Shown one piece after another: positions 35,620 to 47,350 of a stretch of DNA of 64,000 bases; position 1 is the stretch's first letter; each line of letters begins with the position of its first letter. A model generated the notes under the pieces. That model had not been told where the DNA came from and did not search any database. It saw only the letters and a program-made list of their open reading frames with translations. Made by a program: the position numbers and the translations under genes. The DNA comes from Ichthyophthirius multifiliis (lineage: Eukaryota; Ciliophora; Oligohymenophorea; Hymenostomatida): positions 1 through 64,000 of the forward strand of contig NW_004086344.1 of assembly GCF_000220395.1 (NCBI RefSeq), read 5' to 3'.

Positions 35620-36575
35620 ATGAGTCTTCTCGTAATTAATGGTGCTAATAAAGTTTCATAAGGCTTGATTCGTCATTTTCACAGCACAGGTGTCTATGAG
35701 AATATAGTTTGTGCTGATTTATTTCCTAATTATCACTCTTTAGAAAGCTATTTATAATTTAAAGATACTTTATCTTCAAACATACAAACTAAATTAAAGG
35801 AAGTTAAGCTTTTGGACAAAAACGAATTAGAATATTAAGTATCTAAAGCCTCTCACGTAGTTTATGTTACTCATGATTATTATTTGAATGTTCCTTGTAA
35901 ATTATCTTTGCTAAAGAACGTAGCTTAAGTATGTAATTAATCAAAAATTAAGAATTTTACAGCAGTTTCTCTTATTGAATATTTGCATTATGGCGAAAAT
36001 CATCCTTTAGAGGTAGCTGAAAAAGCAATTAATGAAGCCTAAAGAATAGCTCCTAATTTAATTGAATTAAAAACTGATTTAACTTTTGGACTTGATTCAG
36101 GAGTCGTTAATGAATTATTTTCTCGTATATTTCACGGATAAAATTTATATTTCTAGCCAAGTTAAAATATCGTTCATCCTATACATACATCGCTTGTTGC
36201 ATAAGCTTGTTAAAATGTTTTATAAGGAAAAAAACAAATAAAAATAAATATTTACTTACCGGTAATCATCCATTTACTTGGAGTAGTTTAATTTAAAATC
36301 TTGCCAGTATAGTTAATAAAAATCCTTCTTTGAATTAAAGTGTTCTTGAAAATATTTTGAATCCTACTAATAAATTTATGTTTAATGAATTTTTATATTA
36401 AGCTAATTATGTTAATTTGGTTAAACTTATTAACCAATATCAATTATTTTAAGATCAATAGCACGGCAATATTTCTGATTTAGGAGTTTTTACTGAAATC
36501 GAATTTTCTAAGTTCTATACTTAAGGAAGTGTTGATTTTAAAAACTTTAAAAAAAATCATGCCTATAGTAAATGA
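35620..36575 (+). CDS. NDUFA9-like NAD(P)-binding protein (one apparent frameshift)
   Basis: ATG 35620 to TGA 36573-36575, 318 residues after allowing one missing base in the A run 36228-36234. The N terminus LLVINGANKVSQGLIRHF has a Rossmann GxxxxxG-like turn; ASHVVYVTHDYY and FTAVSLIEYLHYGENHPLEVAEKAINEA follow the atypical SDR pattern in which the Tyr-x-x-x-Lys is lost, and LIELKTDLTFGLDSGVVNELF is the NmrA/NDUFA9 core. After the break, LLTGNHPFTWSSLIQNLA continues the same fold. NDUFA9 is an accessory subunit of mitochondrial complex I that binds NADPH without turnover. Membership in complex I is inferred from fold and length; a stand-alone NmrA-like redox sensor is possible. Confidence 0.6.
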
Positions 36576-36725
36576 TTTATGAATTCTGAATTGACAAAAA
36601 TAAATTTTATATTTATAAAAAAAAAATATTATAAAGTTTAATTTATAAAAAATTTCCAATAAAATATAAATATGCAATAATAAAATAATAAATAATATTT
36701 AAAAATAAATAACAAGAAAAATAAA

Positions 36726-38234
36726 ATGTAATAAAAATATGATTTAATATCTTTAAAATAGAATGATTTTTTGAAATATTCTCCATTAAATGAAAAGCAA
36801 TTTAAACTTGAAAATGGGGAAAAACTACTTTTATCATGTTAGTTAACAAAAATAAATCGAAAAGAAAAATATTAAGCCAGAAATTTCGTTATAACAACGA
36901 AGCGTATATTTAATGTAGGCAGAAGCATTAAAAGAACTATAGATCTCTAAAAATTAGTAGGAATATCAATATCTATACATTCATAAGAATTTGTTTTACA
37001 TGTAGGTTCTGAATATGATTATAGATTAGAAAGCGATGAGTATAGAGAAATATTTATTTATTATACATTCGCATGTTATAATAAATTAATGAATAAAGAT
37101 TTATTTATATTTGTACATAAAGAATCAAAATTAGATAATTATTGTACATAAGAGCTTGATATGAGCAAGAAAATTAGTAAAATACCTTAATAAGGAGGAT
37201 TTCAAACAAACTTTCTGAAATTAAATTTATTTATGGCGAATAAATTTATAAACTTCGATGAATAAAGGGTTGTCTTTATCAAAGATTTTACCACCTTAAA
37301 AATATGGATTTCTGATTTTGAAGCAACTCATGCTATTTCTTAACAAATTCAAAATAAAGAAAGTAAGGTATATTTAGTAAAATGCAAAAAATAATCAAAA
37401 TCTAAGGATATATTTTAAAAATTATATGCTTTAAAAAAAATTAATGTAGTCAATTCAGATGAAATAGAAGCAATCATTAAAAGAATATATTAACTTACAT
37501 CTGCTGAATATATTGTCCCTTTAAAATATTGTTTTATATAGAAGAAAAACGGTTTTCATGAAATTTACTTTGTGTAAAAATTAATGGTAGGGGGTGATTT
37601 ATTCAAATAAATTCAAATTTAACATAATATTTAAGAAGACAAAGCTAAAATAATTATCGTTTAAATACTTAATGCTTTGAATTTCTACCATACAATAATA
37701 AATATTCCTTATGGAGAATTAAAACCAGAAAATATATTATTTGATAACTAATAAAATGTATATTTAACTGAATATAGAAGTGAAACATAAAACTCAGCTT
37801 TTTAAACTCTTGAATATTAATCGCCAGAAGTTTTAAAAGGATTTTAAAAAAGCTATTCAAGTGATTATTGGGCTTTGGGTATTTTATTATATGAAATGTT
37901 AGTAGGAATAACCCCATTTTTTTATGAAAATGAAGAAGATATTATAATTAAATTAATTTTTTAGAATTAAATATATTTTCCTAAATTTATTGATATTTCT
38001 TAAAACGCTTAAAATTTAATAAAGTCTTTACTAAATCCGCATCCTTCTTAAAGATTAGGGGCAAAAGAAGGTATTGAAGAATTCAAGAAAAATTAATGGT
38101 TTGATGGTGTTACATGGGAAAAATATAATTCTGAGCTTAGTAATAAAAATATAGATGAAAAAAAATCGGAAAAAGACATTTCTTATATACATATTGATTG
38201 CTTTCCTTTAAATAATAGTGAAGTTTTAATTTGA
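36726..38234 (+). CDS. AGC-type pseudokinase with N-terminal TH1/PH-like domain
   Basis: Single exon, 502 residues, ATG 36726 to TGA 38232-38234. Residues about 45-120 (RNFVITTKRIFNVG, RTIDLQKLVGISIS, EFVLHVGSEYDYRLES) match the pattern of a myosin-I TH1/PH-like lipid-binding domain. The kinase fold spans about 195-470: degraded P-loop (QNKESKVYLVKC), retained lysine (YALKKI), then where HRDLKPEN should be it has YGELKPEN, and where DFG should be it has TEY. The lobe otherwise looks intact (LEYQSPEVLKG, SSDYWALGILLYEMLVGITPFF, QRLGAKEGIEEFKKNQWF), and the last motif is typical of AGC kinases. Loss of the catalytic Asp and the Mg-binding Asp predicts no phosphotransfer, so a scaffold or allosteric role at membranes is inferred. 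Frame is clean, so this is not decay. Confidence 0.8.
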
Positions 38235-38469
38235 AATATATAAATATATATATAAAATTTTAAATATTATTTACAAGATTATATCCAAATTACAAAAAAT
38301 AAAAAATAGTATTTTTAAATTAAAATATTTAATTTCAGATAATATATAATTTTTAAAAAACATAAATATAATTTATTTAAATCATATTAAGATAAAAATT
38401 ATGAATATTATATATTTTCTTATTGGTTTGATAATTCCTATATAATTTTTTTAATTTTATTTTTATAAT

Positions 38470-39096
38470 TTTTTTTTAATGAAAACTTAAATCTTTTATT
38501 TGAAAATAATAAAATCTAATTTCAATCTTTTAATTTAAGTTTTAGATTCTATTTTAATTTGAATTTAAAAAATTTGTTTAGTATTAGGTTTGATTTCAAA
38601 TAACTCAATTCCAATTATATTATTACTTAGTACAGAATTATCCAAATATCTAATGAGGTTGGATCATAAATAATAAAATTATTTATTCGATAAGTTAACA
38701 ACTAAATTAATAATTTGCAATACACTTTCTTTATTTTAATCATACTTAGTTTAGATAGTAAATAAATTAATAAACATCTATAAGATGAATTAAGTTTTGT
38801 ATTAATTTTCAGATAATTTCTCAAAATATTTAAATATAATAGAGTATATTCAGAATTTTCAATTGTATTCTAAAGCAATGTCTTTTTGAAATAATAAAGT
38901 TTTAAATCTCAAATATAAAAAGAGTATGAATCTATCAATTCAAATTTAAAAAGATTATTAATGGTATAATATAATCATCAGTACAAACTTAAAACAAATC
39001 TGCTTCTAGATAAGAATTTTTAACATAACATTTGAAGTATTTACTTTATTTTTCAGTATAATAGAAATAGCTTTTAAGGCATTTAAAATTATGCAT
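38470..39096 (-). pseudogene. Frame-broken gene, unknown product
   Basis: Reading down from ATG 39096 gives MHNFKCLKSYFYYTEKQSK and LEADLFQVCTDDYIIPL, then protein-like segments in shifting frames: ENSEYTLLYLNILRNYLKI, DQNKESVLQIINLVVNLSN and LDNSVLSNNIIGIELFEIK. In-frame TGA codons interrupt every frame and no intron set was found that removes all of them. The helical pieces resemble ARM/HEAT repeats. Either a pseudogene or a gene with several base-call errors. Confidence 0.35.
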
Positions 39097-39433
39097 AACT
39101 TATTTAAGTAATTATATAAATTTCGTATAATAATAAATATGAATATAAAAATATACATTTAAAAAATAATTTATTTAAAAATATAATTTTAATTTTTTTA
39201 ATACTTTGTTGTAGAGTCTTATTAAATATTTTAAAGAGAATAAATATAATATAAAAAAATATTACAAAAATTAAAATATTTATAGTTTATATTAATACTT
39301 ATATGAATTGAAAAAAAAATATATATATATAAGAATATATATGTTATCAAAAAAATAATAATTTCAGTTTATTAAAATAAATTTCTGTTTTAATCTTTCT
39401 AAACAATAATTATACAATCAAATAAAAATACAT
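39097..39433. other. AT-rich spacer
   Basis: Separates two - strand reading regions; an (AT)n run lies near 39318-39330. No gene seen. Confidence 0.55.
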
Positions 39434-40976
39434 TCAAAGAAGTTTATGATATATTATTCCTGTAGAAGCTGTGTTATCTCCTAATCCACAAGTTTTTAAA
39501 GGATTAGATAAATAAAGATTAGGTGCAACACAACATTATAAATTTTTCATAGGTTCCCAGCATTAGATAGGTTCATTTAACTTAAATTTTACATGTGTGA
39601 ATTGTATACCTGAATCAAAAATAGGTAATTTCAAGATTTCAGGTATTCTAAATTATAATTATGTCAAATCAAAATCAAAAAAATATCTATTCTAAATTAG
39701 GCTTTCTTGTAAACCTACAATTAAAGATTTAATTGTTGCTAATTTGCTTAACTTCCAAATATTTATATCTCCACAAATAATTTGCTAATATTTTGAATGA
39801 AAATGTATTCTATTTAAATTAAATTCCCTTTCTTTAAAATTTTTATATAATTTTATAACTCTTAAAATAGTTTAATTTATATCTTATTATTAAATATCTT
39901 AATCACTCATTATATTATCTTCTTCAATATCAAAATATTTTATTAATTGTGTAAGTTCCTTTATATAAATTAAATATGTATATATAATTTAATTTTACAT
40001 CTTCATTAAAACCTAAAGAATCTGCTTATTTTAAAGGATATTTAGAAAAGTAATTGAATAAATCTGCATCTCCAGATTCTCCCATTTCTAAATGAACCTT
40101 TATCCCTTATTTTTAATATTCATTAATATGCTTATATAATGTTTTCATTATTTCCAAATTATCATTTAAATCTCTAAAATTAAGTAATTGAAACCCTCCT
40201 ATAGCCAAAATTTATATTTACTTCCTTATTTATTAATTATCTAAAAAGAAATCATATAATTTATTCATATAACTAAATTTAGAGTTATCAATATCATGAT
40301 TTAAAAACATTCTATTTGAATGTAAAGCTGTTTTATTTCCCCATTTTTTTATTTTATTGAAATCTAAAACTAAATGAATATCATTAATTTAACTTAGTTT
40401 CTCCACCAAAAAAGTTTTTCCTCCAAAATGACTTTCATAAAATTATTTATTTATTGCATGGGCTAAAACTACAATTATACATCCTTCTTTATATGCTCTC
40501 AAAGCCATAGTAGAGGCATTTCCTCCTAAACCATTTTACACTTCTATCTATCGTGCTTTTTTAACTAATTCATTAAAAAATCTCTTGTCATTTATAAAAA
40601 TCTCAGTTCCTAATCCTTTAGAAAACACAAAAGAAAAAGTTTCCGCTAACTCTTGTAAATTTTAAATATTATCATGAAATTTCGGTTCTTACATTTACTC
40701 AAAACCTAATAAATTCATAAACTCAATTCCACTTACATAAATATCTAAATCAGATACAAATCCAAACGCTAAGTTTTCATTTTTTTCTAAATTATTTTAT
40801 AGTTATATTTATTATTTATAATAATCTAAAAGCTATTTGACATTTTAAAGATTATTTATTGTTTAATTTGGAAGCTTAAAGAAATTAGGAAATACTTCTT
40901 CTTTTAAATTACTAATAAATATAACTATTAATGAGGTTATTATTATGTGTAAGGCATTTCTTAATTATTCATTCAT
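39434..40976 (-). CDS. ADP-dependent glucokinase (ADPGK family)
   Basis: Start 40976, stop TGA at 39436-39434, one 40-nt intron (39959-39998), 500 residues. The N terminus has a hydrophobic span (ALHIIITSLIVIFISNL) that can act as signal anchor, as in animal ADPGK, which faces the ER lumen. Landmarks of the ribokinase-fold family: FGFVSDLDIYVSGIEFMNLLGF, NGLGGNASTMALRAYKEG, VLAHAINKQF, IHLVLDFNK, SNRMFLNHD, LAIGGFQLLN, VHLEMGESGDADLF, and at the end CGLGDNTASTG, where the Asp of the GxGD loop is the catalytic base. It phosphorylates glucose using ADP instead of ATP. The ATG chosen is the first of two in frame six bases apart. Length is close to the animal enzyme. No frame breaks. Confidence 0.9.
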
Positions 40977-41414
40977 TTTTTTGTTATTTTTATATAAATA
41001 TATTATTATTTTATTTGTGAAAATATTAATAGTATTTGTAAATTTTTTATATATATAAATTATATTTATATAAATTTTTTATGAAGAAAGAAATAGTTAA
41101 TTTTTTATTATTATAAGTGGAAATATTTTTATTTATAATATATTCAAAAGTTCGAATTATTATTAAAATTTTTTATTAATTTAATATTTTTTATTATAAT
41201 ATATTAATTATTTTTAATTATTTATACATAAATAATTTAATTAAATATTTTTGTTTAAAAATAATAGAAAACTATTATTATAAATAAATAAAGAGTGTAA
41301 ATTAAAAAAGATATAAAAAAGCAAAAAAGCAAAGAAATAAAAATATATACCAAAAAAGAAAAAAAGAAAATTAAAATAATAATATTAAAAAGAAAATAAT
41401 AAAAATCATAAAAA
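40977..41414. other. AT-rich divergent promoter region
   Basis: Shared 5' region of ADP-glucokinase (-) and uS15 (+). A-rich leader immediately upstream of the ribosomal ATG. No gene seen. Confidence 0.6.
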
Positions 41415-42017
41415 ATGGGTCGTATGTAAATGAAAGGAAAAGGAAAAGGTATTTCAGGATCTGCATTACCTTACAAAAGAAAAGCACCTAAATGGCTTCA
41501 TATGAGTCCTTCTTCTGTTGTTGAATTAGCTGTTAAGTTAGCTAAAAAAGGTAAAATAAACTTATTTAAATAAATAATTATTAAATAAATTAAAGGTTTG
41601 ACTCCTTCTTAAATTGGTGTTGTCCTTAGAGATTAACATGGTATTCCATAAGTTAGATTTTTAACTGGATAAAAAATTTTAAGAGTTTTAAAGAAAAATG
41701 GTAAAATAAATATATTTATTATTTTGTTATAAAAAAAAATAAAGGATGCGCACCTTAAATTCCTGAAGATCTTCATTGTTTAATCAAAAAAGCAGTTGCT
41801 ATCAGAAAACACTTAGAAAAAAATAGAAAAGACAAAGACTCTAAATTCAGAATTATTCTTATTGAATCGAGAATACACAGATTAGTAAGATATTATAAAC
41901 TTAATTAAAAATTAGCTCCAACTTTCAAATAGTAATATAAAAATATATATTTTTTATTAATTCAATAATTAAAAAAAAAAAAGTAATCCTTAAACTGCTT
42001 CAGCTTTAGTATAATGA
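41415..42017 (+). CDS. RPS13: 40S ribosomal protein uS15 (RPS13)
   Basis: Four exons (41415-41550, 41596-41700, 41745-41931, 41984-42017) with introns of 45, 44 and 52 nt give 153 residues, the normal length. Sequence runs [79 protein letters not shown] and ends NPQTASALVQ. The last intron is required to obtain the conserved TASALV C terminus. It is a core small-subunit protein at the subunit interface. Introns are denser here than in other genes of the window. Confidence 0.97.
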
Positions 42018-42461
42018 TATATTTTATGATATTAAATTTAACAAAAAATAGATATAAAATTTAAAATCAAATAAATAAAGCACGTATGAATTAGTATTTA
42101 AATATATAATTATATTTAATATGTTTTTTTTTGTGTTAATTTAATGTTATTTGATTTTATTTATTTAAACTAAATATTTTATAAGACATTTATTTTTCTT
42201 TATATTTCTGTTTTTCAATTCTTTTTTTCAATTCAAATATTTATACCATTTTTTTTTTTTTTAAGATTTGTAATAAAAAATAATTTTCATTTTGTTAAAT
42301 ATTTTTTAAGTTATTAAATTAATAAGAAATATTATCAATCAAATTAAATCAAAAGAAGTAAATAATTAAAAAAATTATAACTCTATAAATAAAATATAGT
42401 TGATATATTTTATAAATAAAATAAAATAAAATAAAAATTACTTATTATAAATAAAATTAAA
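42018..42461. other. AT-rich spacer
   Basis: Gap between uS15 and CFAP221, both +. No gene seen; (AAAAT)n-like tract at about 42415-42436. Confidence 0.6.
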
Positions 42462-45294
42462 ATGAAAGAAATACAACCATTATAAATACCTAATATTCTC
42501 TTAAAAAAAAATATGTTTTAAAATAAAGATACATTTGAATCTAAATGTATAGTTTTTTTTTATTTAAATAAAAAATATTTAATTAAAAACAAAGTTGATT
42601 TCATTAAATTTAAAGGAAATTAATTTATATAAGTAGATCCACCAATATTAAAATTTATAGGATTCGATATAAATAAAATTAATTCATTAAAATTAAAAGT
42701 TATAAATAAAGCTGAAGTATCTCAAAGGATACATGTATTACCTTTAGATTCTGACAGTTTCGACTTTAAAATGAATAAAAAAGGATTAGTTGCACCAGGA
42801 ATGAGTGAAGAAATAACCATAATATTAAAACCGGAGGAACACAAGTAAAAAAAAATATTATAAAAAACTTAATTTCAAAAGATACTATTTTACAACTCTT
42901 CGAATTAATTCATAGACAGAAAATATTTTAGTGCCAATTCATGCTTATCCAGTAATTGACAGAGAAAATATAAGAAATTTATTTCCTCGTTTAATAGATT
43001 TTGGAGTGATAGAAATAGGTGAAAGTCGTACAATTGTAAAGAAGAAAAAAAAATCTTTTTTTTTATTTATACAAATATAATTATTTTAATAAATTTAAAT
43101 ATTTTTTATTTTATCTATATTAATAGATTAATTTTTTAGAATGCAAAATACCAATAAATTTCGAATTTGAATTCGAATTTTTAAAAGAGAATACTGAGAT
43201 GTTTATTCAACCAATGAAAGGTATAATTCCAGCATAAGGAAAAATCGAGATAAATTTGATATACAAACCTTCAAGTAATACAACTGCAATATCAGAAGTT
43301 GAAGTATGATAAAAAAAAAATTAAATATAAAAATTAAATTATATCAAAAGCTTAAAATATCTTAATTTGATTTCGAACCTTTAAAAATAAAACTTTTAGG
43401 CTCAGGAAAATATAAAGATCCTAGCTATCAGAAAAAAAAAAAAACTTAAAAACTAGAGAAACTGACTCTTTCTTTAAATAATTATTCTCAAATATAATAA
43501 AATAATTATTCTCAAATATAATAAAATAATTATTCTCAAATATAATAAAATAATTCAGTATTTAATAATGAGAAAGAATAAATTCATTTATAGTTTGCTT
43601 AAAAAAATATTGAAAATTATCAAAAAAATATGAGTTAAACTTTTATTAAAAAAGAAAAAAAAAATGAATAATCATAAGAGGAGCAAGAATATTAAGAAAT
43701 TTAATAGTCTAAATCTCCAAGAAATTAAAAAGAGTGGCTTTTTATAGAAAAATGTTCACAGATAAGTCTTATGGATAAATATAAATAAATCAAATTTTTT
43801 TAATGCATAGGAGATCGTCAAATCTAAATGTATGAAATTGAAGGAATAAAAGATGAAAGGACATAATATATATAATAGAAGTATTATTAAATAGAAATCG
43901 AAGGAATTCATAGACACGATAAAAAAATAAATTAAGATTAACCTATTTTGGATTAAAAGATAGAATAATTATAACCAACATGGGATTATGATAAAAATGA
44001 TACTTTAAAATTAAGAAAAAATAAATTAAATAATTTTGTAAATGCAGTAACAAGAGTTGTTTTAAAATAAAGAATGGAAAAAGTGCTTTAAAAAATAAAA
44101 ATTTGGTTAAATAATGCTTCCACAAAAGAAGAAGTAAAAATTATGGTAAACTAAGAAACTTAAAAAGCAGATTATTTAGGTTAAGGAAAAAAAATTTTAT
44201 TAGTTTTTCTTTAAATTTAAATAATCAAATTCCCTAAGTATTATTTCCAATTTAATACGAATCTTCAAATAGGCAATTAGAATTTAAATTTGATACTCAG
44301 GTGAGAAGTGGATTTGATGATTTAATTAGTTATGAAGTTTATCCTAAAAATGATATAGATTTAATGCATTACGAAAGTTTTTATTAAAATTATTAAATTT
44401 ATATTTATTTATATAATTTTTTTATTCAAAATAAATTATATTAAAATAATAGTTTATTAATTATCTCCTTATGTTAACTTCTGTCCTTTAGAAAATAATA
44501 AGGAAATTAGAAATGGAGCAGAATAAGAATATAATATTAGGGGGAAAATGGGATTTGGTATTTTTAAAAATATAATATTGGTTATAAAAAATAAATAAAT
44601 AAAGATAAAGATACTGACTTGGTTTAAATTCAAGATAGTTTTTTTAAATGTTTAGAAACTCCTTTAAATTCATTTATTTCTCCACATCACTCTATTAGAA
44701 GTTATTTTTAATATAGAAATTATGTGGAAGGAGATTATGAATTTTATTTATAACATGAAAAATTAAACTTAATTGATAATTTAGATCCTTCTTTAATATT
44801 AGAATATAATCTTTTGAAAAACGACTTCATAGATAAAACTCCAGGATATTATTCAAGAATACCTTTAAATGATTATCAAACTGAAATGCAATATTATTTA
44901 AATAATAATATAAATTTACCAAACGGTTTGATTTATTAATTTTTATATTTAATTATTTTTTTGAAATAGACTGTGGATTTATTTAAAATATTGATTAATA
45001 TTGTCCTTAAAAAATTATTGAGATAGAAATAGATGATTAAATAACTGATGATGATAGTGATGGGGAAGAATCTCCAATTATAGAAGTAATATTTTTTTAA
45101 GAAATATAAATTTATTTAAATAAAAAAAGGTTTAAAAAATAGATATTTTTTTATAAGAAATTGAATAAGGCGATAAAAATATAGAAATAATGAGATAAAA
45201 AAATAATGAAAGGTTACCTTTTGATTAATATAAAGAAAAATATAATGATATAAATAAAAATTAATAGTAAAAAAATAAAAATATACAATTATGA
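42462..45294 (+). CDS. CFAP221: Cilia- and flagella-associated protein 221 (PCDP1)
   Basis: Nine exons give 799 residues after one missing base in an A run (44187-44194). Introns: 42547-42594, 42845-42881, 43036-43126, 43304-43350, 44377-44452, 44558-44604, 44926-44969, 45086-45129; the first is in frame and could be retained. The N-terminal half has the MSP/ASH-type beta-sandwich landmarks of PCDP1: VDPPILKFIGFD, SQRIHVLPLDS, LVAPGMSEEITIILKPEE, YYFTTLRINSQ, ILVPIHAYPV, IDFGVIEIGESRTI, CKIPINFEFEF. The C-terminal half carries the conserved region (TQVRSGFDDLISYEVYPKND, YVNFCPLENNKEIRNGAEQE). PCDP1 is part of the C1d projection of the central pair, binds calmodulin and controls ciliary beating (established for Chlamydomonas FAP221). 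Length matches the family. Confidence 0.9.
43476..43547 (+). repeat. 24-nt tandem repeat, three exact copies, coding
   Basis: Three perfect 24-base units in frame within CFAP221 plus a partial fourth; each encodes an 8-residue NNYSQIQQ-type unit. They lie between the conserved N- and C-terminal domains in a low-complexity linker, so length variation would be tolerated. Confidence 0.9.
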
Positions 45295-45956
45295 TAAATT
45301 ACTATATAAATTTTAGGTTGTAAAAATAATTTTAAATTTCAATAATGACATCTAAATATGAAAGTTTTAATAAATTTATTGAAAATTCATAAAACAAATT
45401 AATAATAATATGAAAAAAAAAATTATTAAATAAAAAAAAATATATAAATAAATTTAAATTATAATTATATATAGTACACTTATTTTTTTTTATATAAAAT
45501 GTTTAATATTACATATAAATAAATAAAAAAAAAATTAATTTATTTTATTTAAAAAAACTATTTAAATTATAAATAGTATATAAATAATATAAATATAAAT
45601 ATAAATATAAATATAAATATTAATATATTTTTATTACTATAATTTTTTTTGTTATATTCTTATAATATTTTTTTTTTTTATTTTTTATTTTATTTTTTTT
45701 ATAATTTTTTTTTTTATATATTATTTAAAACATCTTTTTATTTTCATTTAGTTCAAACGAGTAATTCCCACATTTTTTTATAAGTAATTTTTTTTTTATT
45801 TTATATTTTCTTAATTCAATACTTTATTTTTAAGTAGAATTACACCTTTATGAAATAAATATCTATTATAAATATATTAACAATTATATATTTTTTTATA
45901 TTTTTTATATGAAAACTTTAGATATAGTTTCTTAATATTTTTGATATTATAAATAT
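45295..45956. other. AT-rich spacer
   Basis: 3' flank of CFAP221. Holds a (TAAATA)n-like run at about 45587-45620 and T-rich tracts to 45720. A 20-base match to the gene-like region at 26697 lies at 45312-45331. No convincing gene. Confidence 0.5.
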
Positions 45957-46390
45957 TCATTTTATTATATCACATATTTAATATTAGGTCCTTTAATAAT
46001 CTTCTGAGTATACATTTACATATTTTCTTTAATTCTGTTTTGTTGCTTTTAAATTTTATTATTAATTTAGAGATTTATATAAATTATATATACTACTTTC
46101 ATTTTTAATTTCTATAGTTTTTAAATTTTAATCTTTTTTTCACCTATTGATAATATTTATTCTGTTTTTTAGGGCACAGAGTATCTCCATCAATTTTAGT
46201 ATCTTTTTTTTAATGCTCTTACTTAAAAAATCGAGATTAAAAATGCAAATATAATTTATTTTACATCAGGTTTTATATTCTATATTTAGATAAATGTAAT
46301 TTAAACTATTATTATATTATCCTAAATTAATAATTAAACAATTTTTATTATATAATGTATATAAGGTTCTTATAATGTTTATAGAAAACT
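45957..46390 (-). CDS. Possible frame-broken gene, unknown
   Basis: On the - strand a frame reads KKDTKIDGDTLCPKKQNKYY and, after a one-base shift in a 7-base A run, IKNESSIYNLYKSLNQQQ and YVNVYSEDYQRTQYQICD to TGA at 45959-45957. A 43-nt GT..AG intron upstream would join a preceding exon (SLNYIYLNIEYK). The polar composition argues for real coding sequence, but the start and homology are not found. Confidence 0.3.
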
Positions 46391-46870
46391 TTGGAATGTT
46401 AATATTTGCGGTATTTTATATATATAAATAATTATATTAATTTTTTTTAAAGGCTTTATATAAATATAATTGCGAATATTATTAATTTTTGAAATATTAT
46501 AAATTTTATGAATACATAATATATATCAATAAAGCACAAAAATTAAATATTTACTTAAAATATAAACTAAAAATTTAAAATAATGCGATATTTATAAATA
46601 TTTTAGCATAATTATATTTATTTTAATATTAAATATATTTTAAATACTAAACTTTTTATTGAATTAAATAGAGAAATAGAGTTTTTTCTTTTTAATATCT
46701 TTAAATAATACATTTCAATTTTTAAAAAATCACTAATATATTTTTTTTATTTTTATATAAATAATAATTATTAAATATTAAAAGACTAAAATAATCAATA
46801 TATAAAATAAGTAAAGAAAAAAAAAAACAAAACAAAATACTAAAAAAAAAAAACAAAGAAAAAAAAAAAA

Positions 46871-47350
46871 ATGCTTAATAAAGAATAAAATTTCTTTACA
46901 GTAAAGGACGTAGCAGCCGCTTAATTTATTAGAGAATACGCTGATCACTTAAAAAAAGCAAACAAACTTAAAGTTCCCGCTTGGACTGAATGGACCTAAA
47001 CATCAACTGCTAACGAATTAGCCCCAACTGATCCTGATTGGGTATACTTAAGAGTTGCTGCTGTAGCTCGTAAAATATATTTAAAACCTCACACAGGAGT
47101 ATCTACATTAAGACATATTTTCGGATCTGTTAAAAGAAGAGGTTGCTTAAGAAATGTTCATGAACATTGCCATGGAAAATTAGTAAGATGGTCTTTATAA
47201 TAATTAGAAGAATTGAAAATTCTTAGAAAGGATAAGACATCAGCCTTGAAGAAATTTTCAAGAGTTATCACCAAAGAAGGAATGACTGAATTGAATAGAA
47301 TTGCAACTTAAATTGCATTAAAAAATAGAGAAAAACAATAATTATAATGA
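46871..47350 (+). CDS. RPS19: 40S ribosomal protein eS19 (RPS19)
   Basis: Single exon, 159 residues, ATG 46871 to TGA 47348-47350. Landmarks: FTVKDVAAAQFIREYADHLK, KLKVPAWTEWTQTSTANEL, DPDWVYLRVAAVARKIYL, GVSTLRHIFGSVKRRG, LVRWSLQQLEELKIL and VITKEGMTELNRIATQIA, all diagnostic of eS19, which helps mature the small subunit and its 18S rRNA 3' end. Codon use is markedly less AT-biased than in neighbours, as expected for a highly expressed gene. An A-rich leader of about 70 bases precedes the ATG. Confidence 0.97.
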
